Below are positions 1 to 8,202 of a stretch of 64,000 nt of DNA, piece by piece. Under the pieces are notes generated by a model, which saw only the letters and a list, made by a program, of their open reading frames with translations, was not told where the DNA came from and made no database searches. Origin of the DNA: Dysgonomonas sp. PF1-14. GTDB lineage: Bacteria > Bacteroidota > Bacteroidia > Bacteroidales > Dysgonomonadaceae. The stretch covers positions 1-64,000 of the forward strand of contig NZ_JARXWN010000009.1 in assembly GCF_029892965.1 (NCBI RefSeq). The letters run 5' to 3'. The position numbers were made by a program, and so were the translations under genes. How positions within the stretch are numbered: position 1 is the stretch's first letter; each line of letters starts with the position of its first letter.

Positions 1-254
1 TGTTCATTTATTTAATCGTTTGTCAGACAATTAAATATAATCATTTAATTGATAATGAACAACTTCTTTTTTATTTAGCTAAATGCACCACGGGTGGTTT
101 TAATATAATTGTACTCTCCGATTACCGGAACCATCATAAACTCAACACGGATTTACCAGAGGTTAGAGAACTACGCCTGTCAGTTATTTAACATTATTTG
201 TGAATTTCTTTTTATTTATTTCCTAAGGAATTATTTTCTATTGGAATATATATG

Positions 255-262
255 TATCTTTG
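255..262 (+). promoter_or_regulatory. Candidate -7 box for the thiol operon
   Basis: TATCTTTG fits the Bacteroidota -7 consensus TAnnTTTG and lies 27 bases before the first ATG of the operon. No good TTTG -33 box is found 19-21 bases upstream, only a T-rich stretch, so the assignment rests on the -7 box and its position. Bases 1-254 hold no gene I can support. Confidence 0.4.
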
Positions 263-289
263 TAATACAAAATATAGCAGTAAATAAAT

Positions 290-505
290 ATGAAAATTAT
301 AAAAGACAATTGGACATATCTACTGGGTGCTTTACTGGGAGCAGTGGGCGGATATCTATATTGGAGATTTATTGGATGCAGTACCGGTACTTGCCCGATA
401 ACTTCATCTCCCACCATAAGTACCTTATATGGTGTATTACTGGGAGGTTTACTGGGAGGAATTTTCAAGAAGAGTAAAGTAAAAACAAATAATAAAAATG
501 AATAA
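290..505 (+). CDS. DUF6132-like small membrane protein
   Basis: 71 residues. Two Gly-rich hydrophobic segments (about 11-27 and 44-61) flank a short loop with two cysteines in CSTGTC, and the C-terminus is Lys-rich. This resembles the small DUF6132 proteins of Bacteroidota, which often sit next to rhodanese and thioredoxin genes. The paired loop cysteines suggest a thiol or sulfur-related role at the membrane, which is inference. The stop overlaps the next start by 8 bases, so the two genes are translationally coupled at the head of a five-gene operon. A start at 290 is supported by the -7 box at 255. Confidence 0.7.
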   Translation: MKIIKDNWTYLLGALLGAVGGYLYWRFIGCSTGTCPITSSPTISTLYGVLLGGLLGGIFKKSKVKTNNKNE

Positions 506-809
506 TATGATAGGTTTTTTTAGCCGGTTGTTTGGATTGGGAAATAAAGTTGATTTTAAAGCTCTTTTGGAGAATGGCGCTATACTTCTGGATGTTCGCA
601 CAAAAGAGGAATATAAACAGGGGGCGGCAGTTAATTCAATTAATATACCGTTAGATAGATTGAATAGTAATCTATCAAAACTGGAGATGGGTAAACCTAT
701 TATTGCCGTATGTACCAGTGGTATACGTAGCCGGGACGCGGTAACGATATTGAAGAATAATGGATTTAAGGAGATATACAATGGCAGAAGTTGGACTAGT
801 TTTAAATGA
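498..809 (+). CDS. Single-domain rhodanese-like protein
   Basis: 103 residues forming one rhodanese domain. The N-terminal LLDVRTKEEY is the CH2A-type motif, and the active-site loop VCTSGIRSRDA places the catalytic cysteine at residue 72, where a persulfide would form. There is no signal peptide, so the protein is probably cytoplasmic. Rhodaneses move sulfane sulfur to thiol acceptors; the thioredoxin and Cys-containing membrane proteins beside it suggest sulfur or thiol redox handling. A second ATG at 507 lies just after the upstream stop and is an alternative start. The gene ends in an ATGA overlap with the next one. Confidence 0.85.
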   Translation: MNNMIGFFSRLFGLGNKVDFKALLENGAILLDVRTKEEYKQGAAVNSINIPLDRLNSNLSKLEMGKPIIAVCTSGIRSRDAVTILKNNGFKEIYNGRSWTSFK

Positions 810-1054
810 GGGGCAAAATGGATAGCATATTAAAAAATTGGAATCTAATCCGGATAGTTCGTTTGTTATTGGGAATAGCAGCCATTATCTATTCTATAAC
901 TTCTAAAAATTATATTTTTCTGTTTCTGGGAGGGATGCTCCTTTTCCAGGCAATTATGAATATTTCCTGCTGTGGCTCCGAAAGATGCCATACCGGCAAT
1001 AAACAAAAAGAGAATATCTATGGCGACCAGATAAAAAAATATAAACCGGATTAA
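806..1054 (+). CDS. Small membrane protein with Cys-rich tail (YgaP-like TM family)
   Basis: 82 residues. Two hydrophobic segments (about 18-33 and 37-52) are followed by a tail carrying CCGSERC, three cysteines in seven residues. The layout resembles the YgaP-type membrane proteins (DUF2892-like) that are often fused to or adjacent to rhodaneses; here the rhodanese is a separate, immediately upstream gene. The Cys cluster could carry persulfide or bind metal (inference). The ATG overlaps the rhodanese stop as ATGA; an alternative ATG at 818 would remove the first four residues. The thioredoxin gene follows after one base. Confidence 0.65.
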   Translation: MRGKMDSILKNWNLIRIVRLLLGIAAIIYSITSKNYIFLFLGGMLLFQAIMNISCCGSERCHTGNKQKENIYGDQIKKYKPD

Positions 1055-1055
1055 A

Positions 1056-1529
1056 ATGAAATATACAATATTATTATTTCCATTAGCCGTATTATTACTA
1101 TTATCCTGTAATAATAAAGCAGAATTAAGTAATCAGATAAAAGAAACGATTAAAAAAGAGAATAAAATGACAACAATACATTTAACAAAAGCTGAATTCT
1201 TAACAAAAGTTGCTAATTTTGAAACAAATCCCGCCCAGTGGAAGTATCTGGGGGATAAACCGGCATTGATTGATTTCTATGCAGACTGGTGCGGTCCCTG
1301 TAAAGCTATAGCTCCGGTACTGGATGAGCTAGCTACAGAATATGGCGACCGTATATATATTTATAAAATCAATACGGAGACAGAGCCTGAGCTTGCCGCG
1401 GCCTTTGGGATAAGAAGTATTCCGTCACTACTGTTTGTGCCGAAGACTGGAGAGCCTCAGATGGCTACGGGAGCACTGTCTAAACAGCAGTTAAAGGAAG
1501 TTATCGATAATATGTTATTAAAGGAATAA
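1056..1529 (+). CDS. Lipoprotein thioredoxin
   Basis: 157 residues. The N-terminus is a lipoprotein signal (LLLLSC, lipidated Cys near residue 18), so the domain is exported and membrane-anchored. A thioredoxin fold follows from about residue 45 with the redox motif WCGPC at 78-82 and the cis-Pro segment SIPSLLF. It would reduce disulfides or persulfides in the periplasm. It is the fourth gene of the operon with the rhodanese and the Cys-rich membrane protein, with which it probably works. The linker before the domain is Lys-rich. Family assignment is certain; the physiological substrate is unknown. Confidence 0.9.
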   Translation: MKYTILLFPLAVLLLLSCNNKAELSNQIKETIKKENKMTTIHLTKAEFLTKVANFETNPAQWKYLGDKPALIDFYADWCGPCKAIAPVLDELATEYGDRIYIYKINTETEPELAAAFGIRSIPSLLFVPKTGEPQMATGALSKQQLKEVIDNMLLKE

Positions 1530-1555
1530 CAGGTATAAATATAAGTTTATGTTAT

Positions 1556-1936
1556 ATGGCAGATAAGATGAATAACCCACAAATAAGTACATTATGCCAG
1601 ATCCGGGATGTGTACAGGGAAATATATGAATTTGAATTAACTTTTCAGCAATTATATAATCTTGGGCTGAATGAGGGGATGCTACTATGCTCCCTGAACA
1701 CTCAGAAATATTCTTCAAATGAATTAGCAGGCATACTGGGACTTAGTAACTCAAATACATCGAAAGTGATAAAGTCGATAGAAAAAAAAGGGCTTATCAA
1801 ACGTATTGTCGGGAAAGATGATAAACGTCAGATGTATTTTGCTCTAACTCAAGCAGGACAAAAAAAGCTGGAATCGATAAAATGTGCCGAATTTGAGATT
1901 CCAGAAACCCTAAGAACTATAATCAAACCAATGTAA
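1556..1936 (+). CDS. MarR-family transcriptional regulator
   Basis: 126 residues. The middle carries a winged helix-turn-helix: an ELAGILGLSNSNTSKVIKS recognition region, then the wing GLIKRIVGKDDKRQMYFALT, both typical of MarR. It contains several cysteines (including residues 14, 43 and the CAEF segment near the end), so thiol sensing is possible but not shown. It starts 26 bases after the thioredoxin stop on the same strand, so it is probably the last gene of the thiol operon and its local regulator. No clear terminator follows. Confidence 0.85.
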   Translation: MADKMNNPQISTLCQIRDVYREIYEFELTFQQLYNLGLNEGMLLCSLNTQKYSSNELAGILGLSNSNTSKVIKSIEKKGLIKRIVGKDDKRQMYFALTQAGQKKLESIKCAEFEIPETLRTIIKPM

Positions 1937-2099
1937 CACAGGTTGGTAAGATAATAAAACAATAACATTAAGGAAAATAATTAAATAAAGATAATAATCA
2001 TATCATATAAATCAGGATGATTAAAGGGGATTCGTTCCAAAAGATTACCAGGAAATAACAGATTGGAATTTAACACTTCAAATACTGTCTTAATTTTAT

Positions 2100-2299
2100 G
2101 AATATGCAACTCAAGGGCACTTGCAACCAGATGTATTTTATTTTTCTTATCCTGGAAATTCGGGAAAATTCTATATTGATTATCGAACAGGAGAAATCCA
2201 TCAGTAAAAAAAAAGAGAAACCAATTAAATATAACTATAATTGGACAAACGACTCATGGACTATAACGGATGAAACAGGGATTATATATAATTTTACAC
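2100..2299 (+). pseudogene. Decayed YD-repeat/RHS-type protein fragment
   Basis: Two pieces of one protein are readable in different frames. From 2100 one frame gives HLQPDVFYFSYPGNSGKFYI and ends in a stop after GEIHQ near 2204. The next frame continues with PIKYNYNW...WTITDETGIIYNF. This order resembles the N-terminal part of Bacteroidota YD-repeat/RHS proteins, where a 'DVFYFNF-GYSGKF' strand precedes 'I-DE-G--Y-F'. There is an in-frame stop just upstream, a frameshift at the A-run near 2205 and no start codon, so this is a relic. The right edge coincides with the element starting at 2300. Confidence 0.6.
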
Positions 2300-2506
2300 T
2301 AGTGTCCACTAAAAAAACAGATTCTTAATAATTGAATGAATTGGAATTATGAGTACTATTGATTTTCAGTATTTTAAAAAATTGAAATATTCAATTTTGA
2401 CAATTAAGTACTAAGTGTAAATTCAAATCCGTTTACTCTAAAATAAATAATAAATTACTTATTATCAATCAAATACAGATGTTTGTGCGATTCTTAGTGG
2501 ACACTA
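2300..2506. mobile_element. MITE-like element, 207 bp with 13-bp terminal inverted repeats
   Basis: The ends are perfect inverted repeats, TAGTGTCCACTAA at 2300-2312 and TTAGTGGACACTA at 2494-2506. The interior is about 80% AT and has no coding capacity. It sits exactly between the RHS-type relic and the transposase relic, and the apparent C-terminal tails of both short ORFs are read from its ends. The family of the parent transposon is not recognised. Confidence 0.55.
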
Positions 2507-2507
2507 A

Positions 2508-2678
2508 TGATAATTTTTTTGGCAACATACGCCATTGACAGCCGGTTTTTACTAAGTAAAATAGGGCGTTCCATATTTCTTTCAAATCATGCTTTCGTTT
2601 TCGCTCTTCGAATAACAAAACTTTTTTCATATATTGCCATTGGGTATCGGTTATATCGGTCGGATAAATTTTATTCAT
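2508..2678 (-). pseudogene. IS5-family transposase, N-terminal remnant
   Basis: Reading leftwards from ATG at 2678, about 55 residues match the N-terminus of IS5-type transposases (DUF4096 region): YPTDITDTQW, then a Lys/Arg stretch, then LVKTGCQWRMLPKK. The protein breaks off where the 207-bp element begins; the DDE catalytic domain is absent. The IS end with its inverted repeat lies upstream at 2796-2816, so the remnant spans about 300 bp. It cannot transpose by itself. Confidence 0.75.
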
Positions 2679-2785
2679 TGTAATTTTAATGACTTGGTAA
2701 TCTTAAAGTTACGAATAAATATCTACTTAAACAACTGATACCCAATATATTTTACTGCGATTTGTCCATTTTTAAACAGGTTCTT

Positions 2786-2816
2786 AATATTTTGGTAAAA
2801 TTTAAACAGACTCTAA
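2786..2816. repeat. IS5-type terminal inverted repeat
   Basis: The segment AATATTTTGGTAAAATTTAA plus CAGACTCTAA is the outer end of the IS remnant. It matches the right end of the element at 19667-19854 over 31 bases with one difference. A second, similar motif (TTTTTAAACAGGTTCTTAA) lies just inside at 2769-2787, so two related ends may be nested. Bases 2817-3093 hold no gene; one frame is open for about 32 codons (2828-2923) but matches nothing I recognise. Confidence 0.65.
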
Positions 2817-3093
2817 GAGATTGCGGAAAATGTTGGGTCTGCCTCAGAAAAAACTGACATCCAAAGATTCTGTTCCGGCATCGGGCATCTTAGAGCAAGA
2901 TATTAATTTGCTGTGTAATTCCTAAAAAGAATCGCCTGCGATACAATAAATTTCTATAACTTTACCTTGGATTAACATAATGACATATTTTTATAATTGT
3001 TCTTATTGTCAAATATAATAATATCAGCCATGCATCCCTTTTAGGTAATTTCTAGAATGGGACGCAGGCCATTCGTTTTTATTTATCTATCAC

Positions 3094-6000
3094 ATGTTTA
3101 TTCTAACTATGAGGTTATTCTTGAAATATGTTATTATTATAATGTTATGGATAATCAGCATAACAGTCAAGGCTGAATTAACCAACAACATGTTTGATAT
3201 CAGGCATATTGGTTACTCAGAAGGCCTTAGTAGTCAACGTGTGTTTTCTATTGTTGAAGATAATCATGGCGTAATATGGATTGCGACCAAAGTGGGTATA
3301 GACCGCTATAATGGTCAGACTGTAAAAAGCTATACCTTGCCGGGAGACTTTCATTATGGCGATATGGCCGGGCGCAGGCTTCGCTTGCTATACAATGAGC
3401 GTTACGGAGGGCTGTGGGCATACGACCATACCGGAAGGATATATCGTTACTCTGTCTCGAACGACTGTTTTGAACAAGATTTATTTCTAGGAGAGTACAT
3501 TAGTGGAGAAATTATTCTCAATAAATTATGTTTGGATCATAACGGGACATTATGGTTCGGACTAAGCAAAGGGCTGTATAAGAAAGAGGCAGATGGGCGT
3601 ATCAGTTCTATTGTCCCCGAACAGTATGTAAATGATATTATTTCTACAGGTAAATCGCTCTTTGTCGGTACTTCTAAGGGGGTAATGAAACTTTCACATT
3701 CCGGATTGAGTCAGCCGTACTGGCTGATAGAAGGAAAAGACATACAGACTTTGTTCTGCGACGTTGCTAAAGATGAACTCTGGGTAGGGACTTTCAACAA
3801 TGGCTTGTGGGTAATGAACCTGACCACTTCCAGTCTGCTCTTTCTGGAAGGACAAGGTTCCGGTTTTCTTAATCCCATACGAGACATCACCATTTACGAC
3901 ACTCATACAGTATTGGTAGGAATAGACGGAGGAGGAGTGTACACAGTGGACAGAGACTCGAAGAAGACTCATCTGCTGATGAGTACCGAAGACAGTACCG
4001 ACATTTTCTTACGGGGCAATGGTATTTATGCCGTCACCAAAGACCGTCAGGGAAATATCTGGATAGGCAGTTATTCCGGAGGTGTATCTGTCGCTATCTT
4101 ATCAAGATACCCTATCACAATATTAGCACATGAAAGGGGAAACCCTCAGTCGCTGGCAAACAATAATGTCGATGATATAGAAGAAAACTCTAATGGGGAC
4201 TTGTGGTTCGCAACCGATGACGGAATCAGCATCCGGAACGCCTCCTCGTACAGGTGGAATCATACGCTGAAAGGTAACGTAATAATTACTTTATGTAAAG
4301 ATGAAAAAGGCTCGGTATGGGCAGGAACCTATGGTGATGGCATCTATCTTCTGAATAGCGGGGGGCAAGTCATACGGCATCTCACTAAACAGGGAGGGGA
4401 ACTGACGACAAATTACATATTTTCCATCAGGCAGGATATAGATGGCGACTTATGGGTCGGAGGTCTGGATGGAGATCTGCTAATAATGGACAAAGAGGGA
4501 CAGCACAAAAAGTCATACAATATAAAATGGGTTCACTCTATACAGGTACTGGATCACGACCAGATAGCGGTAGCTACCGTAAATGGTTTTTGTCTGGTGA
4601 ACAAACGCAGCGGAGATATACAACGCTACGCTACTTTTCAGGAATTTCTGAATCAAAATGCCAGCGCTTATATCATTTCTATGCTTTTCAATGATGACGG
4701 TACCGTTTGGCTGGGTACCGAAGGTGGTGGATTAAACCTGTACGACATGCATACCCGCAAGGCAAGGACATTCACCACACAGGAGGGGCTTCCATCCGAC
4801 GATGTATATAGTCTGCAAAAGGATTCCAGAGGGCGTTTGTGGGTAAGCACAGGAAAAGGGCTCGCACTGATCGAAAACTTTCAGGTATCGAACCTCAATT
4901 ACTTAGGAGACATAGATAAGGAATATAACAAGTCGTCATTTGTCCGGCTGGCAGACGGAAAATTTGCCTATGGGAGTACAAATGGTGTTGTCTGTATTAC
5001 GCCCAATGCCATTGCTGCCACAAACTATCAGGCTCCATTGCGATTTACCGGCCTGACGATAGAATACTTAGACACTGACCAAGAAAAACGTTTACGTCCT
5101 GTTATATACGACATGCTGACTAACGGTACTGTCCGGCTTGATTACAGCCACAACTCATTTGCCATTACATTCGAATCAATCAACCACCGTTTCCAGCGCG
5201 ACATTGCCTACCAGTATATCCTCGACGGATACGAGAAGTCATGGAGTAATTTATCACCCAATGGCATGGTACGATATACAAACGTCTCACCGGGTTCCTA
5301 TCTCCTCAAGGTACGTAGCCTGCGCCAAAGTAATAAGGAAATAATATCGGAGCGAACACTTATACTGGAAGTGTCGCAACCCTGGTGGAATTCATGGTGG
5401 GCCTGGATGTTTTACATTTGCATCGCAGCGATCATTTTTTACTTTATTTTACGATACAACAGCAATCGGCTTCAGAAAAAGTACGATGAAGATAAAATAA
5501 GGTTCTTCATCGATACCGCACATGATATCCGCACACCGGTAACACTTATTATGGCACCGCTGGAAGACCTCAGCAAAGAAGAAGGACTTCCCGATAAACT
5601 ACAGTATTTCCTGGAACTGGCGCGCAACAACACTCACAAGCTGTATACACTCGTCACACAACTACTCGAATTTGAGAAAGTGGATACTCATAAAAAGCAG
5701 CTTATATTAACCCCGCTAAACCTCAACGATATTCTTGCAGAAGAGATTGCCAGTTTTCAGCCATTTTGTGATAAAAAACAATTACATCTAAGTCTTTCCT
5801 TACCCGATGAAGATGTTTACATTATGGCAGACAAGCATATGGTAGAGATTATGTTGGATAATCTGGTATCCAATGCCTGCAAATACACAATGCCTCAGGG
5901 TGAGGTCTGCTTAAGTTTGAACTCTACCAAACGAAAAGCGATTATAGAAATTAAAGACAGCGGTATAGGTATTCCCAAAAAGGATAGAAAATACTTATTT

Positions 6001-7116
6001 ACTGATGTTTACAGAGCAGAAAACGCACGAAGATCGCAGGAAGGGGGAACCGGATTCGGTCTTTTGCAAGTGCATCGCATAATAAAGATGCTACAGGGAA
6101 AAATCAGCTTCCGGTCGGAAGAGAATAAAGGAAGTATATTTACGATAACGCTGAAAAGGACGGATTCCGTTCCCCAGCCAGTAAGTAAGCCGACCGTCAC
6201 TTCGAAGGAATCCTTGCCTGCCGAAATTACCGATATTACGGAACGTGAAAGCAGCGAAACAATAAATATAAGCAGGCAGGGAGAAATGAATACATTGCTT
6301 ATCGTAGAGGATAACGAGGCTCTTCGCTATTATTTGCGCAAAACTTTCGAATACGATTACCGGGTAGTTGATGTTTCTGACGGACAAGAAGCACTTTCCT
6401 ACCTCACAAATGAATATCCCGACCTGATACTGTCCGATGTTATGATGCCCGGCATACAAGGCGATGAACTTTGCAAACTAGTGAAAGACAATCCCGATAC
6501 ATCGGGGATACCTTTCGTCCTCCTTACAGCAAAGGTCAGTCACGATGCAACAGTTGAAGGACTAAAGAAAGGTGCAGACGATTATATTCCCAAGCCTTTC
6601 AGTACCGAGATACTGAAACTAAAAGTACATACCCTCATCCAAAACAGAAACAGGCAAAGAGACTTCTTTATGCGGCAAGTTATAAAACAAGTTGAAGCAG
6701 ACAAGCCCTCCACAGATAGTCAACAAAGCCGGATAGAAATAGAAACTACAGAAGCCTCTGACAGTAAGACGGACGAATTGTCCATAAATATTCAGTCGGA
6801 AAGTGACCGTAAATTTGTTATACAAGCCACTCAGCTTGTCATCGAAAATATAAGCGATACCGATTTTAATATTAACACCTTGTGCCGCGAAATGGCTATG
6901 AGCCGAACCCTTTTTTACAGCCGGCTCAAGTCATTGACAGGAAATGGCCCCCAAGAATTTATTCGGATTATCCGGCTTCAAAAAGCAGCCGAATTATTAA
7001 AGGAGGATAGAAACGTGACGGAAGTTGCTCTTGAGACTGGATTTGTAAATACTAAATATTTTAGTTCTTTATTCAAGAAACAATTCGGTGTTCAGCCCAG
7101 CAAATATTCAGAATAA
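3094..7116 (+). CDS. Hybrid two-component system regulator (HTCS) of the beta-glucan PUL
   Basis: 1340 residues: sensor, kinase, receiver and DNA-binding domain in one protein. After a signal/TM segment come about 14 beta-propeller repeats (for example DNHGVIWIATKVGIDRY), then a Y_Y_Y domain ending in PWWNSWWAWM and a TM helix at about 765-790. The kinase has phospho-acceptor His810 in HDIRTPVTL, an HATPase N-box near 921 and GTGFGL. The receiver has phospho-acceptor Asp1115 in LSDVMMPG, and an AraC-type HTH fills about 1240-1340. In this family the periplasmic propeller binds an oligosaccharide and the AraC domain switches on the adjacent PUL. It lies upstream of and in line with GH16-SusC-SusD. 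A start at 3109 is also possible. Confidence 0.95.
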   Translation: MFILTMRLFLKYVIIIMLWIISITVKAELTNNMFDIRHIGYSEGLSSQRVFSIVEDNHGVIWIATKVGIDRYNGQTVKSYTLPGDFHYGDMAGRRLRLLYNERYGGLWAYDHTGRIYRYSVSNDCFEQDLFLGEYISGEIILNKLCLDHNGTLWFGLSKGLYKKEADGRISSIVPEQYVNDIISTGKSLFVGTSKGVMKLSHSGLSQPYWLIEGKDIQTLFCDVAKDELWVGTFNNGLWVMNLTTSSLLFLEGQGSGFLNPIRDITIYDTHTVLVGIDGGGVYTVDRDSKKTHLLMSTEDSTDIFLRGNGIYAVTKDRQGNIWIGSYSGGVSVAILSRYPITILAHERGNPQSLANNNVDDIEENSNGDLWFATDDGISIRNASSYRWNHTLKGNVIITLCKDEKGSVWAGTYGDGIYLLNSGGQVIRHLTKQGGELTTNYIFSIRQDIDGDLWVGGLDGDLLIMDKEGQHKKSYNIKWVHSIQVLDHDQIAVATVNGFCLVNKRSGDIQRYATFQEFLNQNASAYIISMLFNDDGTVWLGTEGGGLNLYDMHTRKARTFTTQEGLPSDDVYSLQKDSRGRLWVSTGKGLALIENFQVSNLNYLGDIDKEYNKSSFVRLADGKFAYGSTNGVVCITPNAIAATNYQAPLRFTGLTIEYLDTDQEKRLRPVIYDMLTNGTVRLDYSHNSFAITFESINHRFQRDIAYQYILDGYEKSWSNLSPNGMVRYTNVSPGSYLLKVRSLRQSNKEIISERTLILEVSQPWWNSWWAWMFYICIAAIIFYFILRYNSNRLQKKYDEDKIRFFIDTAHDIRTPVTLIMAPLEDLSKEEGLPDKLQYFLELARNNTHKLYTLVTQLLEFEKVDTHKKQLILTPLNLNDILAEEIASFQPFCDKKQLHLSLSLPDEDVYIMADKHMVEIMLDNLVSNACKYTMPQGEVCLSLNSTKRKAIIEIKDSGIGIPKKDRKYLFTDVYRAENARRSQEGGTGFGLLQVHRIIKMLQGKISFRSEENKGSIFTITLKRTDSVPQPVSKPTVTSKESLPAEITDITERESSETINISRQGEMNTLLIVEDNEALRYYLRKTFEYDYRVVDVSDGQEALSYLTNEYPDLILSDVMMPGIQGDELCKLVKDNPDTSGIPFVLLTAKVSHDATVEGLKKGADDYIPKPFSTEILKLKVHTLIQNRNRQRDFFMRQVIKQVEADKPSTDSQQSRIEIETTEASDSKTDELSINIQSESDRKFVIQATQLVIENISDTDFNINTLCREMAMSRTLFYSRLKSLTGNGPQEFIRIIRLQKAAELLKEDRNVTEVALETGFVNTKYFSSLFKKQFGVQPSKYSE

Positions 7117-7175
7117 AATCTATGCACACAAAACCGGACTATTTCCTATTTTAGTATAAGGCTAAACATAAAAAT

Positions 7176-7209
7176 TGTCAGCAATCAAACCTTATATGTC
7201 AGCAATCAA
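7176..7209 (+). promoter_or_regulatory. Candidate HTCS operator: two direct repeats 21 bp apart
   Basis: TGTCAGCAATCAA occurs twice, at 7176-7188 and 7197-7209, start to start 21 bp, so both copies face the same side of the helix. AraC-family domains commonly bind such direct repeats. A near-consensus -7 box, AATCTTTG at 7234-7241, follows without a -33 box, as expected for an activated promoter. The first PUL gene starts at 7361. The repeat is seen directly; assignment to the HTCS is inference. Confidence 0.6.
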
Positions 7210-7360
7210 CCCATCATTTTGCTGCATAATTTCAATCTTTGCATCAAGCTTTCAAGAAAAAACAGAATAAAGCAATGTCTGAAGAATGTAAGGACACATT
7301 TTATTACTGACTATACTTCAACAGCTATGAAAAATAAGTTTAACCCTAACTATCTGTAAT

Positions 7361-8185
7361 ATGAGAAAGGTAATAATCTTACTACTATTATCAATGTGTT
7401 CAATGCAGCAAGCCTGCTCCTCCAATGATGGGTATATAGAATCCGAAGAACCTGAAAAATCTCTCTTCAAAGACGATTTTGACTCCTTCAATGAAAATGT
7501 GTGGACAAAAGAAACTCATGAAGCTGGATGGGTCAACAACGAACTGCAAGCCTACGATCCGGCATATGTATCAGTCGGTATGGACGAAGGCAAATCAGTA
7601 CTGATTCTGACAGCCGAACGTAAAGGAAACAAGATTTTCTCCGGACGGGTAAATTCGCAAGGAAAGAAGAGTTTCAAGTATGGAAAAATAGAGGCAAGCA
7701 TAAAACTGCCAAAAACAGCCAACGGCTTATGGCCTGCATTCTGGATGATGGGAGATAATAATAAACACTGGCCACAATGCGGAGAAATAGATATTTTGGA
7801 AATGGGTGAGCGCAATGGAATAGCTTCGGGTACCTCCGAAAGATTTGTAAATACAGCCATCCATTTTGGGGAGAATGTCGAAACCCACCGGCAAGAATAT
7901 CATGCCGCAAATGTTGCTAATAGCTTACAAGACGGTAAATATCACACCTACACATTAGATTGGGACGAAAACAGCCTCACAATAACTATTGATAATGTCA
8001 AATTCCACTCTTTTGACATAAGCAAGGTCAGCGGACGCTATGGATATTTCCAAGACAACTTCTATATCTTATTCAATCTTGCCGTAGGGGGCGACTTCCC
8101 CGGAATCCACAATATAAACGATATTACGGCACTGAAAGATGGAGAAAAAACACACATGTATATCGATTGGGTAAAAGTATATTAA
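7361..8185 (+). CDS. GH16 endo-beta-glucanase lipoprotein (laminarinase-like)
   Basis: 274 residues. The lipobox QQAC places the lipidated cysteine at 19, so the enzyme is probably surface- or periplasm-anchored. The jelly-roll GH16 domain fills the rest. The signature CGEIDILEMGE supplies nucleophile Glu142, helper Asp144 and acid/base Glu147, with LWPAFWMMGD upstream and the family's C-terminal NLAVGGDFPG. GH16 enzymes of this type cut beta-1,3 or mixed beta-1,3/1,4 glucans. As first gene of the PUL it would produce oligosaccharides for SusC/SusD import, with GH3 finishing to glucose. The exact linkage cannot be fixed from sequence alone. Confidence 0.92.
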   Translation: MRKVIILLLLSMCSMQQACSSNDGYIESEEPEKSLFKDDFDSFNENVWTKETHEAGWVNNELQAYDPAYVSVGMDEGKSVLILTAERKGNKIFSGRVNSQGKKSFKYGKIEASIKLPKTANGLWPAFWMMGDNNKHWPQCGEIDILEMGERNGIASGTSERFVNTAIHFGENVETHRQEYHAANVANSLQDGKYHTYTLDWDENSLTITIDNVKFHSFDISKVSGRYGYFQDNFYILFNLAVGGDFPGIHNINDITALKDGEKTHMYIDWVKVY

Positions 8186-8202
8186 TCTTAATTATATATT
8201 CT

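Noticed and set aside
109-477. 122-residue ORF overlapping the DUF6132-like gene
   Set aside because: Different frame from a well-supported gene with promoter and operon context; composition is not protein-like.
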